A DNA stretch of 64,000 nucleotides from NCBI RefSeq assembly GCF_000716445.1, contig NZ_JNWK01000009.1:124001-188000 (forward strand), read 5' to 3'. The stretch's first letter is position 1, and every line of letters begins with the position of its first letter. Made by a program: the position numbers and the translations under genes. The stretch comes from Streptomyces wedmorensis (GTDB taxonomy: Bacteria > Actinomycetota > Actinomycetes > Streptomycetales > Streptomycetaceae). The notes under the pieces were generated by a model that had not been told where the DNA came from, did not search any database, and worked only from the letters and a program-made list of their open reading frames with translations. Below are positions 38,189 to 47,668 of this stretch, piece by piece.

Positions 38189-38212
38189 GCACCATTCCCC
38201 TTGGAAAGCGAT

Positions 38213-38881
38213 ATGACCCACAGACCGCTCCTCCCCGGCGTCCTTCTCGGATGCGCCTTGCTGGCCGGCTGCGTCGGTCGGAACACCGACGGCGCGGCGG
38301 CGGGCAGCCCGCCCCCGGTCGGCACTTCGTCGCCCCATGCGAGCCCCACCGTTCCCGGGGCTGCCCACGACGGCGGCTCCGGCGCATCCGGGGAACCGGC
38401 CTCGATTCCGTCCCATGGAGCCGGTACGGCGTCGGCGAGCCCTGCCTCACCTGCGACAGGGCACCGCTGCCACACCTCCGAACTGAAGGCGTCCCTCGGC
38501 CCCGACCGCCCTGGAGCCGGTCAGTCGAACTTCGCCCTCGTGCTGACCAATGCCTCCCGCCGGCCCTGCACGATCCACGGCTTCCCCGGTGTGGCGTTCG
38601 TCAACGGCGAAGGCGAGGCGGTCACACCGGATCCTGAACGGGCTGCCGGTGAGGAGCGGCAGATCGTGACGCTCGCTCCTGGTGCCAGCGCCTGGTCGGC
38701 GTTGACGTACGCCAACCCGGCCCTCACCGGTGTCACCACCGTGACCCCCGAAGCTCTGCGCGTCACACCGCCCGACGAGACGGAATGGATCTCGGTCCCC
38801 TGGACCGGTGGCCGGGTCTCCAACACGGGCAAGGCGTCAGTGCCCCGAATGAGCCCCTTCCGAGCGAGAGACGGCGCTTGA
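38213..38881 (+). CDS. DUF4232-type lipoprotein
   Basis: A 222-residue lipoprotein with lipobox LLAGC near residue 20. A Ser/Pro/Ala-rich spacer of about 65 residues leads to an exported beta-sandwich domain of the DUF4232 type. That domain starts RCHTSELKASLG, with SNFALVLTNASRRPCTIHGFPGV in the middle; the two cysteines probably form a disulfide. Function is unknown and the family is abundant in Streptomyces. ATG 38213 follows GGAAAG. Confidence 0.85.
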   Translation: MTHRPLLPGVLLGCALLAGCVGRNTDGAAAGSPPPVGTSSPHASPTVPGAAHDGGSGASGEPASIPSHGAGTASASPASPATGHRCHTSELKASLGPDRPGAGQSNFALVLTNASRRPCTIHGFPGVAFVNGEGEAVTPDPERAAGEERQIVTLAPGASAWSALTYANPALTGVTTVTPEALRVTPPDETEWISVPWTGGRVSNTGKASVPRMSPFRARDGA

Positions 38882-38957
38882 CGCTCAGCCGTCGACGTGG
38901 GTGACGCTGGTCGTGGTGCAACGGGTGCGCGCGACCCGCTCGGGCCGGGCGACGGCT

Positions 38958-39950
38958 TCAGCGGGGCCGGCCGCGACGGCTGTGCAGAGCCGTGTGCACG
39001 ATGTCGAGTGTCTGGGTGAGCGCGGCCCGGGCGGAGTTCGTGTGATGGAGCTGGTCGAGGACCATGAAACCGTGGATCGTGCCCAGGTACCGCACCGCGA
39101 CCACCTCCACGCCTGCCGCGCGGAGCTTGGCCGCGTACGCCTCGCCCTCGTCCCGGACGACGTCGGCTTCACCGGTGACCACCAGAGCGGGCGGGAGGCC
39201 GGCGAGTTGCTCCGGCGTCGCCCGTAACGGCGAGGCGGTGGCCAGGCCGCGCCGCCGCACATCGGGGACGTACCGGTCCCAGAACCGGAGCAGGGCGTCG
39301 CGACCGACGCCGTAACCCTCGGCGAACTCCCGGTGGGAGGGCGTGTCGAGTCCGGCATCCGTGACGGGACACAGCAGCACCTGCTGTACCAGCCGCACCT
39401 CGCCCCGTTCCTTCGCGAGGAGGGTCAGCGCCGCCACCAGATTGCCGCCCGTCGAATAGCCCACGGCGGCCATCCGGCTTCCGTCCAGCCCGATCTCGCC
39501 ACCCCGCTCCGCGAGCCATCTCGCGACGGCGTAGCACTGCTCGAGGGCGACCGGGTACGGAGCCTGGGGTGCGCTCGCGTGGTGGACCAGGACGACGGCC
39601 GCGTCCGTGCCCAGCGTGAACGCGTGCACCAGGCGCCCGGTGTGGGGCGCCCGAGGCGACGTACGGGCACCGGCATCCTCCAGGACGCCGCCCAGGCCGT
39701 GCAGGAACAGGACGACGGGCATCGGCCCCGTGACACCCACGGGCCTGATCACCTCTACCTCTACGTGACCGGTGGCGCCGCCAGGCAGCGCGAACCACTC
39801 TGTGAACGTGCCGTTCTCGTCGAGATCGGAGTCCGCCCGCTCAGGCGGCGGTTCGAGAGGGTACGGCGCCAAAGAGAGGGAGCACCGATCCACGAACTCC
39901 TGGGTGGGACGGTCGAGGACCGGACGGGGGCGAGGCGAGGGGGCGTTCAC
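38958..39950 (-). CDS. Alpha/beta hydrolase fold-3 esterase coupled to an AraC regulator
   Basis: A 330-residue HSL-family hydrolase. The oxyanion motif is FLHGLGG and the nucleophile is in AVGYSTGGN (family consensus GDSAGG). The acid is in GEADVVRDEGE and the histidine in [12 protein letters not shown] at 39950 is preceded by GGAGAG and overlaps the AraC stop by four bases, so regulator and enzyme are translated together; the regulator is the obvious candidate to control it. Confidence 0.9.
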   Translation of the reverse strand: MNAPSPRPRPVLDRPTQEFVDRCSLSLAPYPLEPPPERADSDLDENGTFTEWFALPGGATGHVEVEVIRPVGVTGPMPVVLFLHGLGGVLEDAGARTSPRAPHTGRLVHAFTLGTDAAVVLVHHASAPQAPYPVALEQCYAVARWLAERGGEIGLDGSRMAAVGYSTGGNLVAALTLLAKERGEVRLVQQVLLCPVTDAGLDTPSHREFAEGYGVGRDALLRFWDRYVPDVRRRGLATASPLRATPEQLAGLPPALVVTGEADVVRDEGEAYAAKLRAAGVEVVAVRYLGTIHGFMVLDQLHHTNSARAALTQTLDIVHTALHSRRGRPR

Positions 39951-40978
39951 TTGCTCTCCAGCTGGGAACCGCTGAGGTGTCCCGTGCGGTCGGTCACCGG
40001 GGCCGGCGCCGTGAAGCCCTGGCGCTGGGGGGTGTGCAGTGCGCGCCACTCACGAGGGGGGACGCCGTAGGCGGCGCGGAAGACCCGGCTGAAGTGGGCG
40101 GGGCTGGTGAAGCCCCACCGGTGGGCGACCGCCGCCACGGTGGGGGTCGCCCTGCCGCGGCGGGCCAGTTCCCGGCTGCATTCCTCCAGGCGTCGTCGCT
40201 GGATGAGTCGGCAGACGGTGGCCTCTTCGCATTCGAAGAGGCGGTGGAGGTAGCGCACCGACATGCCGTGCGCCTGGGCGATGCTCTCCGGCGACAGATC
40301 AGGGTCACCCAGGTTGCGCTCGATGTGCTCGCGGACGCGCGACAGCAGGGCCTCGCCGCCGCTGTTCGGATCCGTGCCGTTCGGTCGCGTCTGTTCGGTG
40401 ATCAAGGTGCTGAGCAGGTCGACGAAATCGTCGGCCAGCCTGTGCCCGAGGAGTGGGGGGTGGCCGCCGGCCAATGAGGCCAGCGCGGACAAGAAGAGGA
40501 AGAGCATCGCCCCGACGCCGCCGCTCGTAGCGATGGGGCTGCCCGTGACCCGGCGGATGTCGCTGTCCGGAACGGCCAAGCTGCGCCGGGGAAACTGGAA
40601 GACGTGCGTGGCGAACCGCTGCGGGTAGTCGAAGGAGTACGGCCGTGCCGTCTCGTACACCACCAGGTCGCCTTCGCTCACTTCCGCCATCCGGCCGTCC
40701 TGCATGAAGGTGGCCGTGCCCGACACCTGGACTCCCACCGCCACCAGTGCCTCGGACGACGGGGTGATGAGCGCCGGTGTGCGGCTGACCCGCTTCGCGT
40801 CGGCTTCCACGGTCGAGACCTGGAGGTATCCGATGCGGTGGGTGGCGATTCTGCCGTCGAACGGTCCGGCGCTCCGAGGAGTCACGGACATCGGCACGAG
40901 CGTCCTGCTCACCACCTCGTTCCAGTACGCCACCTTCTCCCCGTCGGGCACGGAGTCGGTCGACAGCACCACGCTCAC
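39947..40978 (-). CDS. AraC-family transcriptional regulator
   Basis: A 343-residue regulator. The N-terminal AraC-binding-like cupin domain covers about residues 10-180 (SGTATFMQDGR, EVSEGDLVVYET). The C-terminal double helix-turn-helix has SPESIAQAHGMSVRYLHRLFE and the signature AVAHRWGFTSPAHFSRVFRAAYGVPPREWR. The GTG start follows AAGGGAGG. It heads a two-gene unit with the overlapping esterase. A shortened relative is at 47669-48463. Confidence 0.92.
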   Translation of the reverse strand: MSVVLSTDSVPDGEKVAYWNEVVSRTLVPMSVTPRSAGPFDGRIATHRIGYLQVSTVEADAKRVSRTPALITPSSEALVAVGVQVSGTATFMQDGRMAEVSEGDLVVYETARPYSFDYPQRFATHVFQFPRRSLAVPDSDIRRVTGSPIATSGGVGAMLFLFLSALASLAGGHPPLLGHRLADDFVDLLSTLITEQTRPNGTDPNSGGEALLSRVREHIERNLGDPDLSPESIAQAHGMSVRYLHRLFECEEATVCRLIQRRRLEECSRELARRGRATPTVAAVAHRWGFTSPAHFSRVFRAAYGVPPREWRALHTPQRQGFTAPAPVTDRTGHLSGSQLESK

Positions 40979-41440
40979 GTGGGCCTCCCTTCGGGACAGG
41001 TCATGAGGACGTCTGCGAGGAGGCTCGAGGGGCAGTGCTTCTCCAAGAAGCGGGGCAGATGCCGACAGGGCCGGTCGGCACCGTGTCGACGACGCGGGTC
41101 GTGTATTGCTGCTCTGACCTGCGGTTTATCGCTCGCAGGAACAGTCAAACAGCCCTTGGGCAGGGGGCCCAGGCAGAAGTACAGGCAGAAGTTTCTGCCC
41201 GTTGGCCCCGATGGCGCCTCTTTCGACGGGCGCCGCGGCCTCCCCGTTCCAGCCGTCGGGGGACACCGTCCCCCGAGCGGGGGCAGTGGACGGTCTCCGG
41301 CCGGGCCGGCGGCCGGCATGGTGCACCACGAAGGTCCCGCCCGCTGCGCGCCGCAAGGGGCGCACTGGCGGAGCGGGACCTCGGTCGATCCATCCGTACG
41401 GCCGACAGGATCTGCCTGCGGGGGGGTGAGGGGAGAGAGA
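40979..41440. other. Intergenic region with a long stem-loop
   Basis: No gene is visible in these 460 bp. At 41332-41381 an interrupted inverted repeat (AGGTCCCGC at 41332-41340 and GCGGGACCT at 41373-41381, with inner TGCGC/GCGCA arms around GCAAGG) lies 60 nt downstream of the SsgA-like pseudogene and is a terminator candidate for the minus-strand unit. The rest should hold the AraC promoter. Confidence 0.45.
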
Positions 41441-41899
41441 TCAGCGGTCGTCGAGGAGCTTCTTCAGGATGGCGTCCCAGTCGATCCACGCGCTCTCCTT
41501 CCCGGGCGGGACGGCCTCCCATGTGCGTATCAGCCACTCGCTCAGCGGCCGAACGGGGACGTCCAGCAGAACCGTGCCGGTACCGGCCCCGAGGAGGAGC
41601 CGTACGTCGGGCCTGTTGTTGCAGCGGCACGGCGGCCAGACGCGTACGTCGCCCTCTCCGGACGGCAGGTGCAGGCCCGACTAGAGGAGCTCCCGGGCGA
41701 AGGACCATCGTGCGGTGCCCGCATCCGCGGGATCGGGCATGTCCAGGACCACGGTGAAGGGCTGTCGGCGGTCATAGGAGAAACGCAGGGCGACAGGCTC
41801 CGTCTCGGTACGGCTGATCACCGAGCTGGCCGTGACGGTGACGGCCATGGCGCCCCCCGGTTCTCGGGCGCCGTCCTCCGGGAGCGGGTGCGGGTTCAT
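41441..41899 (-). pseudogene. SsgA-like sporulation protein gene with in-frame TAG
   Basis: An SsgA-family frame from ATG 41899: TEPVALRFSYDRRQPFTVVLDM and WSFARELL, the usual family core. A TAG at 41683-41681 follows. Past it the same frame continues with SGLHLPSGEGDVRVWPP, then VPPGKESAWIDWDAILKKLLDD, and stops at 41441. The continuation in one frame with family-like sequence shows a single nonsense change. A truncated product would lack half the fold, so the gene is probably dead unless the stop is a sequence error. Confidence 0.82.
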
Positions 41900-42082
41900 G
41901 ACGGAACTGCCTTTCGACAGGGGACTGGGTGGGACTCGGTGACGGATGTCCGGGGGAGGCCGTCGGGCTCGGGAAGCGAGAAAGCGGCCGACCGGGAGCA
42001 TCGGAACGCACGCGACCACTCCTGGAAGACCGAGCCGTCCCTGCCGCGGCCGGTCTTTCCGGCCCTATGGCCGGAACGACGG

Positions 42083-42508
42083 TCAGTGGGTTCTTCCCGT
42101 GAGCGCATGAATGGCCCCGTCGAGATCCAGATGATTGTTCTCCGTCCCGACGGGAACCAGAGCGAACGTCTGCTGAAGAAATAGGGCAACCCTCGCGGCC
42201 TCCAGATCGATCAGCGCGGTTCCGGTCGAATTCCTGAGGATGACGCGCAAGGAGCGGGAATGGTGCCCATCCCCGGGAACCACGAGGACATCGCCGGACC
42301 CGGTGGGACGCATGGTCCCTTCGGTGAGCAGTTCACGGGCGAAGACCCATGTGACGGGCGGCTGCACGGGCGGCATGAGGGAAAGCCGGACGGCATAGGG
42401 GTCGAAGACCCCGTAGTGGAGCTCCGCAGGAAGGGGCAGCCGTGGCCCGTTCGGGGTACTGACGTATGCCGTGACCGCGCATGCGACCGCGCTGAGACTC
42501 TGTTCCAT
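42083..42508 (-). CDS. SsgA-family (SALP) sporulation/cell division regulator
   Basis: A 141-residue SsgA-like protein: LPLPAELHYGVFDPYAVRLSL, TWVFARELLTEGTMRPTGSGDVLVVP and a C-terminal FLQQTFALVPVGTE. SALPs are found in sporulating actinomycetes, where they localise or regulate septum and spore-wall synthesis; which step this member serves is unknown. ATG 42508 follows a run of G as ribosome site. The broken SsgA-like gene is 180 nt downstream. Confidence 0.9.
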   Translation of the reverse strand: MEQSLSAVACAVTAYVSTPNGPRLPLPAELHYGVFDPYAVRLSLMPPVQPPVTWVFARELLTEGTMRPTGSGDVLVVPGDGHHSRSLRVILRNSTGTALIDLEAARVALFLQQTFALVPVGTENNHLDLDGAIHALTGRTH

Positions 42509-42947
42509 GATGGCCCCCCGAAACAGTACGGACGCGTATTCCGATCGTGAGCCTAGGGCCGCGGTGGCAAGGGGGTTTGTCGAGGCGTGCATGGGTCTTT
42601 GCCCAGGAAAGCACTTCTGTCCGACGTACGCCGGAGAGCCGGGTACTTGTGCCGTAAACACGACCGGACACGACCGCCCTGTACGCGGCTGACGGGCGCG
42701 GACAGAACACGATCAGGGCGCTGACAGACAAGTGCCCCTTGCCATCCGGCATTACCGTTCCTCGTGTGCCGGCGGCATATCGCTTTACGTGTTCCGCGAA
42801 CGAAATGCAGCGGACCGCGTACCCCCGGCGGGGCGGCCGTGGACCGGTCATGCCCGTCGTCGCGGCGCACCGGCGCCCGCGCGGCACCTCCTGAAGCGGA
42901 AGTCCGCCGCCCCGCACACCGACCATGACATCAAGAGGAGTTCGCCC
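42509..42947. promoter_or_regulatory. Divergent intergenic region, SsgA-like gene and hydrolase
   Basis: This 439 bp interval carries the promoters of the minus-strand SsgA-like gene and the plus-strand hydrolase. I see no gene. It is less GC-rich than its surroundings near 42.62-42.80 kb. Exact promoters cannot be assigned by eye. The ribosome site AGAGGAG stands before the hydrolase. Confidence 0.4.
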
Positions 42948-43673
42948 ATGTCCCGTTCCCCCAAGCCGACCGTCGTCCTCGTCCACGGCGCGTTCGCCGA
43001 CGCCTCCAGCTACGCGCAGGTGATCCCGCGGCTCATCGCCCGCGGCCTGGACGTGGTCGCGCCGGCCGTTCCCAACCGGAGCCTGATCGGCGACGCCGCC
43101 TACATCGCCTCCGTCGTCCGGCAGATCCCCGGCCCCGTCGTCCTGGTGGGCCACTCGTACGGAGGCGCCGTCATCACGGTCGCCGGCACCGAGGACAACG
43201 TTCAGGCGCTGGTCTACCTCGCCGGTTACGCCCTGGAGAAGGGCGAGAGTCTCGGTGAACTGCAGGGTCGTTTCCCGGACTCCGACCTCGCCGCCGCACT
43301 CGTCTACACCCCCTTCCCGCTCGAAGGCTCGGTGGGGACCGGCACCGACGTGTCGGTTCAGCCCGACAAGTTCCCGCCGATCTTCGCGGCCGACGTCGAC
43401 CGCCGCCTGACCGAGATCCTCGCCGTCTCCCAGCGCCCGCTCGCCGCCCAGGCGTTCGCGGACACCGCCCCGGCCGCCGCCTGGAAGACGAAGCCCTCCT
43501 GGGGACTGGTCGCCTCTTCCGACCACACCATCAACCCGGACGTTCAGCGCTACGGCTACCAGCGCGCCGGCATGACCACCGTCGAGGTCGACTCCTCGCA
43601 CCTGGTCATGCTCTCCCGGCCCGAGAGCGTCGTCGAGCTGATCGAGGACGCCATCCGGGCCACCTCCGCCTGA
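42948..43673 (+). CDS. Cytoplasmic alpha/beta hydrolase (paralogue of 31955-32680)
   Basis: A 241-residue hydrolase with the same motifs as its twin: VVLVHGAFADASSYA, LVGHSYGGAV with Ser70, and DSSHLVML. The two proteins are the same length and differ mainly on the surface, which points to a fairly recent duplication. ATG 42948 follows AGAGGAG. A secreted relative follows 72 nt later, so the pair may act on the same compound inside and outside the cell. The substrate is unknown. Confidence 0.92.
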   Translation: MSRSPKPTVVLVHGAFADASSYAQVIPRLIARGLDVVAPAVPNRSLIGDAAYIASVVRQIPGPVVLVGHSYGGAVITVAGTEDNVQALVYLAGYALEKGESLGELQGRFPDSDLAAALVYTPFPLEGSVGTGTDVSVQPDKFPPIFAADVDRRLTEILAVSQRPLAAQAFADTAPAAAWKTKPSWGLVASSDHTINPDVQRYGYQRAGMTTVEVDSSHLVMLSRPESVVELIEDAIRATSA

Positions 43674-43745
43674 CGCACCCGCCACGGACCACGCCCGCCC
43701 ACCCCGCCGTCCCTTGGCGGCCTTCCCCTCCGCAGAGAACGAACG

Positions 43746-44600
43746 ATGAACTCACTTGTCTCACGCCGTGCCGTGACGGCGACCCTCCTGGCCGGCGTCG
43801 CCACACTGGGTGCCACGGGACTCACCAACCCCGCGCCGGCGACGGCGGCCGGCCGTCCCCGCGGACCGCACCACCACCCGGAGAGCCCCACCGTCGTCCT
43901 GATCCACGGCGCGTTCGCCGACGCCTCCAGTTGGAGCGGTGTGGTCGAGCGCCTCCAGAGGCACGGCCTACGCGTGCTGGCACCGGCTCTGCCCCTGCGC
44001 GGACTGACGAGCGACGCCGCCTACATCCGCAGCGTCCTGGACAGCGTCGCCGGCCCGATCGTCCTGGTCGGGCACTCCTATGGCGGGGCGGTCATCAGCC
44101 AGGCCGCGGCCGACGCTCCTCACGTCAAGGCCCTGGTCTACATCGCCGCCTTCGTGCCCGAGGTCGGCGAGAGCGCCCTGCAGCTCACGGGCATGTTCCC
44201 CGGCAGCACTCTGGGACAGGCCACTGCCACCCGGTACTACCCGCTGCCCGACGGCGGGCAGGGTGAGGAACTGGTCATCAAGAAGGACCTGTTCCGCAAG
44301 CAGTTCGCGGCCGGCGTCCCCGTCCGAACCGCGCAGGTCATGGCCGCGGGGCAGCGACCGCTCACCCTTGCCGCGCTCCAGGAGCCCGCCAAGGCCGCAG
44401 CGTGGAAGAAGATCCCGAGCTGGTACCTCGTCGCGAGCGAGGACCGGAACATCCCGCCGGCCGCCGAGCGGTGGATGGCGGAGCGTGCCCGCGCCCGCAC
44501 CGTCACCGTCCGCGCCCCGCACGCGGTGTCCGTCAGCGATCCCGGGCCGGTCGCCGACCTGATCCTGCGCGCCGCCCGGTCCGTTCGCTTCGATCACTGA
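43746..44600 (+). CDS. Secreted alpha/beta hydrolase
   Basis: A 284-residue exported hydrolase. The signal sequence has a twin arginine (SRRAVTATLLAG) and cleaves near residue 35, so the Tat route is possible. Catalytic motifs are VVLIHGAFADASSWSG, LVGHSYGGAV (nucleophile Ser) and a His in RAPHAVSVSD. It is the intact counterpart of the frameshifted gene at 27083-27909. A terminator with T-run follows. Confidence 0.9.
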   Translation: MNSLVSRRAVTATLLAGVATLGATGLTNPAPATAAGRPRGPHHHPESPTVVLIHGAFADASSWSGVVERLQRHGLRVLAPALPLRGLTSDAAYIRSVLDSVAGPIVLVGHSYGGAVISQAAADAPHVKALVYIAAFVPEVGESALQLTGMFPGSTLGQATATRYYPLPDGGQGEELVIKKDLFRKQFAAGVPVRTAQVMAAGQRPLTLAALQEPAKAAAWKKIPSWYLVASEDRNIPPAAERWMAERARARTVTVRAPHAVSVSDPGPVADLILRAARSVRFDH

Positions 44601-44652
44601 CCCGACCGCCGCCTCTCCCCGCTCCGACGCCGTCGCCCGAGCGGCGGACAGA

Positions 44653-44688
44653 GCCCCGCAAGACCGTCCGGCCTCGCGGGGCGCTTTT
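44653..44688 (+). terminator. Hairpin with T-run after the secreted hydrolase
   Basis: GCCCCGC (44653-44659) and GCGGGGC (44676-44682), with further pairing inside, are followed by GCTTTT. It sits 53 nt past the hydrolase stop. Confidence 0.75.
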
Positions 44689-44861
44689 GCGTCCCACCGG
44701 CGCGGCGGCCCGGCCCGGCCCCTTCCGTGGCGGAGCGCGGACACGCAGGCGTAGGGGTTGGGGCCTGCGGCACCGTCCGCCTCCGCCGTCCGCCGCCGTC
44801 CGCCGGGCAGTGGACCGCTCAGCGGCGAAATATGGGCTGTTCTGGCCGGATATGCTGACTG

Positions 44862-47027
44862 GTCGATCATGCGTCCGCAGGGCCGGTCGGAGATGAGGGA
44901 ACCGGCCAGTCGAGGCTGCTGTCGCTCGCGGTCGGCCACGCGCGGGACAGCGGAGCACTTGTCCTGGAGACCCAGGGCGGCACGCGGCCGGACACCTCCC
45001 CACGGAGTTCCGACGGACCTGCCGACCGTGCACCTCGGTCCACTGCCCCCGCAGGCAGCGGCCGAACTGCTGGACGCACAACCGCATCCCCCACCGGCCA
45101 GTCGCGCATCGAGCTGTTGCGCCAGGCCGAGGGAAATCCGCTCGCCGTCATCGAGCTGTGCCGCGCGGCCGGAGCTGGCGGTGCGGGTGTGCTCCCCGGC
45201 AGTGGCCGGCCGCAGAGCGAACGGCTTCAGGAGCTGTACGCCTCCCAGTTGCGGCACCTGCCGGAGATGACCCGCCGTCTGGTTCTGTACGCGGCGGCAG
45301 CGGAGTACGAAGACGTCGCCACGGTCATGGCCGCCGCCGGCGTGGGAACGGATCTCGGTGCGTGGGCCCCGGCCGAGCAGGCCGGTCTCATCACGCTCGT
45401 GGACGGACGAGTGGCCTTCCAGCATCCGTTGGTCCGCGCGGGTTCCTATCACGGCGCGCCCGCACACCTCCGCCAGCGGGCCCACCGTGACCTGGCGGCG
45501 GTGCTCGCCGACGACCCGGCCCGCCGGGCGTGGCACATGGCCGCCGTGTGCCTGGGACAGGACGAGTCCGTCGCGGCGGCACTGGAGGAGACCGCGGAGC
45601 TCGCCGAGCAGCGTGGTGGCTTCTTCGCCGCCGGACAAGCGCTGCAGCGCTCCGCTGAGTGCAGCCCGGAGGCCGAGGACCGGGCACGGGGCGGTACGCG
45701 AAGGCGCTGCGCGCCGCGAACAACGCCGGTGGCCCCCTGTGGGTCGGGGAGCTGTACGAAATGGTCAGCGGTCTGACGGAGAATCGCGAGGTGCTGGGCA
45801 TGGTGGCCCAAGGCGCAGGTATGGCCCTGTCGCTCCTCGGCCACCAGCGGCAGGGCCTCCAGGTGCTGATGAGTGCTCTCGAGCCGGAGCCGCCCAAGGA
45901 CCCGGCGACCGTGCTGGCGTTGACGTCCATGCTCCACGCCGTCGCCTTCCAGTCGGGCGTGCCCGAGGCCAGACGTCCCCTTGTCGCCCTCGCCGATCTG
46001 ATCGGCACCTGTGCGGGTGACACGACCTGCACCGAACGGAAGACGACCAGCGCGGTCGATGCCGTGCGGGCCGGGACCCTGGCCGGGGCGGACCCGACCA
46101 AGGCAGCCGAACTGCTGCGGCAGCGGATGAGCCGGTGGCCGACCGCCCATGGCTCCTCCGCACAGGCGGGAGACACGCTTCTCATGCTCGCGATGGGCGG
46201 GCTCGCCTGGTACGCGGACGAGTCGGAGCACTGCGTGGAAGTACTACCAGCGCGCCTGCGCCGTGCTCACCGCGTACGGCTCCGTGGGCACCACCAGGGT
46301 CTTGCGGGCCGCGCTGGCCTCGGCGCTGATGGACTCCGGACGGTGGGCGGAGACCGAGGAGCAGCTGGACGAGGCCGCGACCCTGGCGGCCGTCTGCAAA
46401 CTGAGACACATCGAGATCGACGTCGCGGCGCTCCGGGCAATCCTGGCTGCCCTGCGCGGCCGCCCAGCGGACGGGCCGACAGGAGGAGACCGTACACGTC
46501 GTCGAAGCGGTGTGGACGGCGGCGGGACCGCGGCCGACGACCCGTATGACGTTGCTGCTGCACCACGCCGACGCGCTGGTCGGCGACCCCCAGGAGACCG
46601 AGCACCACTTCCGGCTCGCCACCGTCAATCCCGCGGCCGACCAGTGGCCGCTGGCCAGGGCGCAGGCCAGGCTGCACTACGCGCAGTGGCTGCGCAGGAA
46701 GCGGCGTCCTCGGGAGGCCCGTCCTCTCCTGACCACAGCGCTGGAGTCGTTCACCCGGCTCGGCGCGGCGGCGCTGGCGGAGGAGACCCAAGTGGAGCTG
46801 CGGGCCAGCGGCGCGCCCAGCGGGCCTGCCCAGGCCTGCCCGCTGACGGAGTTGGCCGCCAGCAACGCGAGATCGTGCGGTTGGCGGCCCAGGGACTGCG
46901 CAACAAGGAGATCGCCGAGCGGCTGAGACTGTCGCCCCGCACCGTCAGTTCCCACCTCTACCTGGTCTATCCGAAGCTGGGCGTCAGCAGCCGCAATCAG
47001 CTCCGCGGTCTCTTCGAGGACGCGTGA
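44862..47027 (+). pseudogene. Decayed LAL-type LuxR regulator
   Basis: Pieces of one large ATPase/LuxR regulator occur in order but in changing frames. A P-loop relic (GDEGTGQSRLL, invariant Lys now Gln) is first. Then LPTVHLGPLPPQAAAELLDAQ follows after a deletion of the ATPase core. RQAEGNPLAVIELC to AHRDLAAVLADDPARRAWHM comes next, then helical repeats. The end is a LuxR helix-turn-helix (QQREIVRLAAQGLRNKEIAERLRLSPRTVSSHLYLVYPKL). Frame changes occur near 45.10, 45.68, 46.23, 46.48 and 46.86 kb. The intact relative is at 58630-61482. Confidence 0.85.
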
Positions 47028-47100
47028 CCCCGACGTGGTGAGGAGCAGTGCGGAGGCGCTTCCTTCGCGCCTCCGCATACGTCGTGGCGCGGTTCCGCGC

Positions 47101-47414
47101 CCGCACGGTGGCCGCTGGATGCTCGGCGACGGACGGACCCGTGCCCGTCCGATCAGTGAACTGGCCGTCATCAGCGGCGCCGTCCTCGTGGTGCCCGAGC
47201 ACACGCGTCCTCCCGAGGCCCGCTGTCCCGTCGCGCTGGAGGAGCCCTCCGCGGCCCTGACCTGGGTGGCCGACAACGAGGCGGCCCCCGTATCCACGCC
47301 CAGCTGCGCTACGACCCGACGACCGACCCGGACTGCGACACCGAGTCCCGAGAGCAGTTCGAGTACGGCTGCCTCACGCCGCGCGCGGCCGTCGAGTGGT
47401 ACTGGCGTCAGTAA
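47101..47414 (+). pseudogene. Truncated fold-3 esterase remnant
   Basis: Reading begins at the oxyanion motif PHGGRWMLGDGRTRARPISELAV and runs to ALEEPSAALTWVADNE. It skips the nucleophile region and resumes in another frame with IHAQLRYDPTTDPDCDTESREQFEYG and VEWYWRQ, then stop at 47414. It matches the esterase at 57585-58580 piece by piece but lacks its N-terminus, active-site serine region and C-terminus. It lies next to a dead LuxR gene just as the intact esterase lies next to an intact one. Confidence 0.8.
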
Positions 47415-47433
47415 TCCACAGTCAAGTTACTGA
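47408..47433. repeat. Inverted repeat TCAGTAA-N12-TTACTGA
   Basis: A perfect 7 bp inverted repeat, AT-rich in very GC-rich surroundings, overlapping the end of the esterase remnant and 236 bp upstream of the AraC-type gene. It could be an operator or chance. Confidence 0.3.
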
Positions 47434-47668
47434 TGCCTTTCGAACGGGCTCTTGTCAGAGTGAAGACACGAGGCTTCTGACGGCCACATGCACTGTCACC
47501 TGGGAAGACACCATGCCTATCGCCCTACTGGTCCTCGAAGCCACGGACCGCCGGCCGGGGGGTGCCTCCGGTGCGTCAAGGGCAAGGCGCGGCCTGCGAA
47601 GAAGCGCGCCGCCGACGTGCCGCGCCGGCCTTCCATACCGCCCTCCTTCCCCGAGCGGAGAAGCTCCG

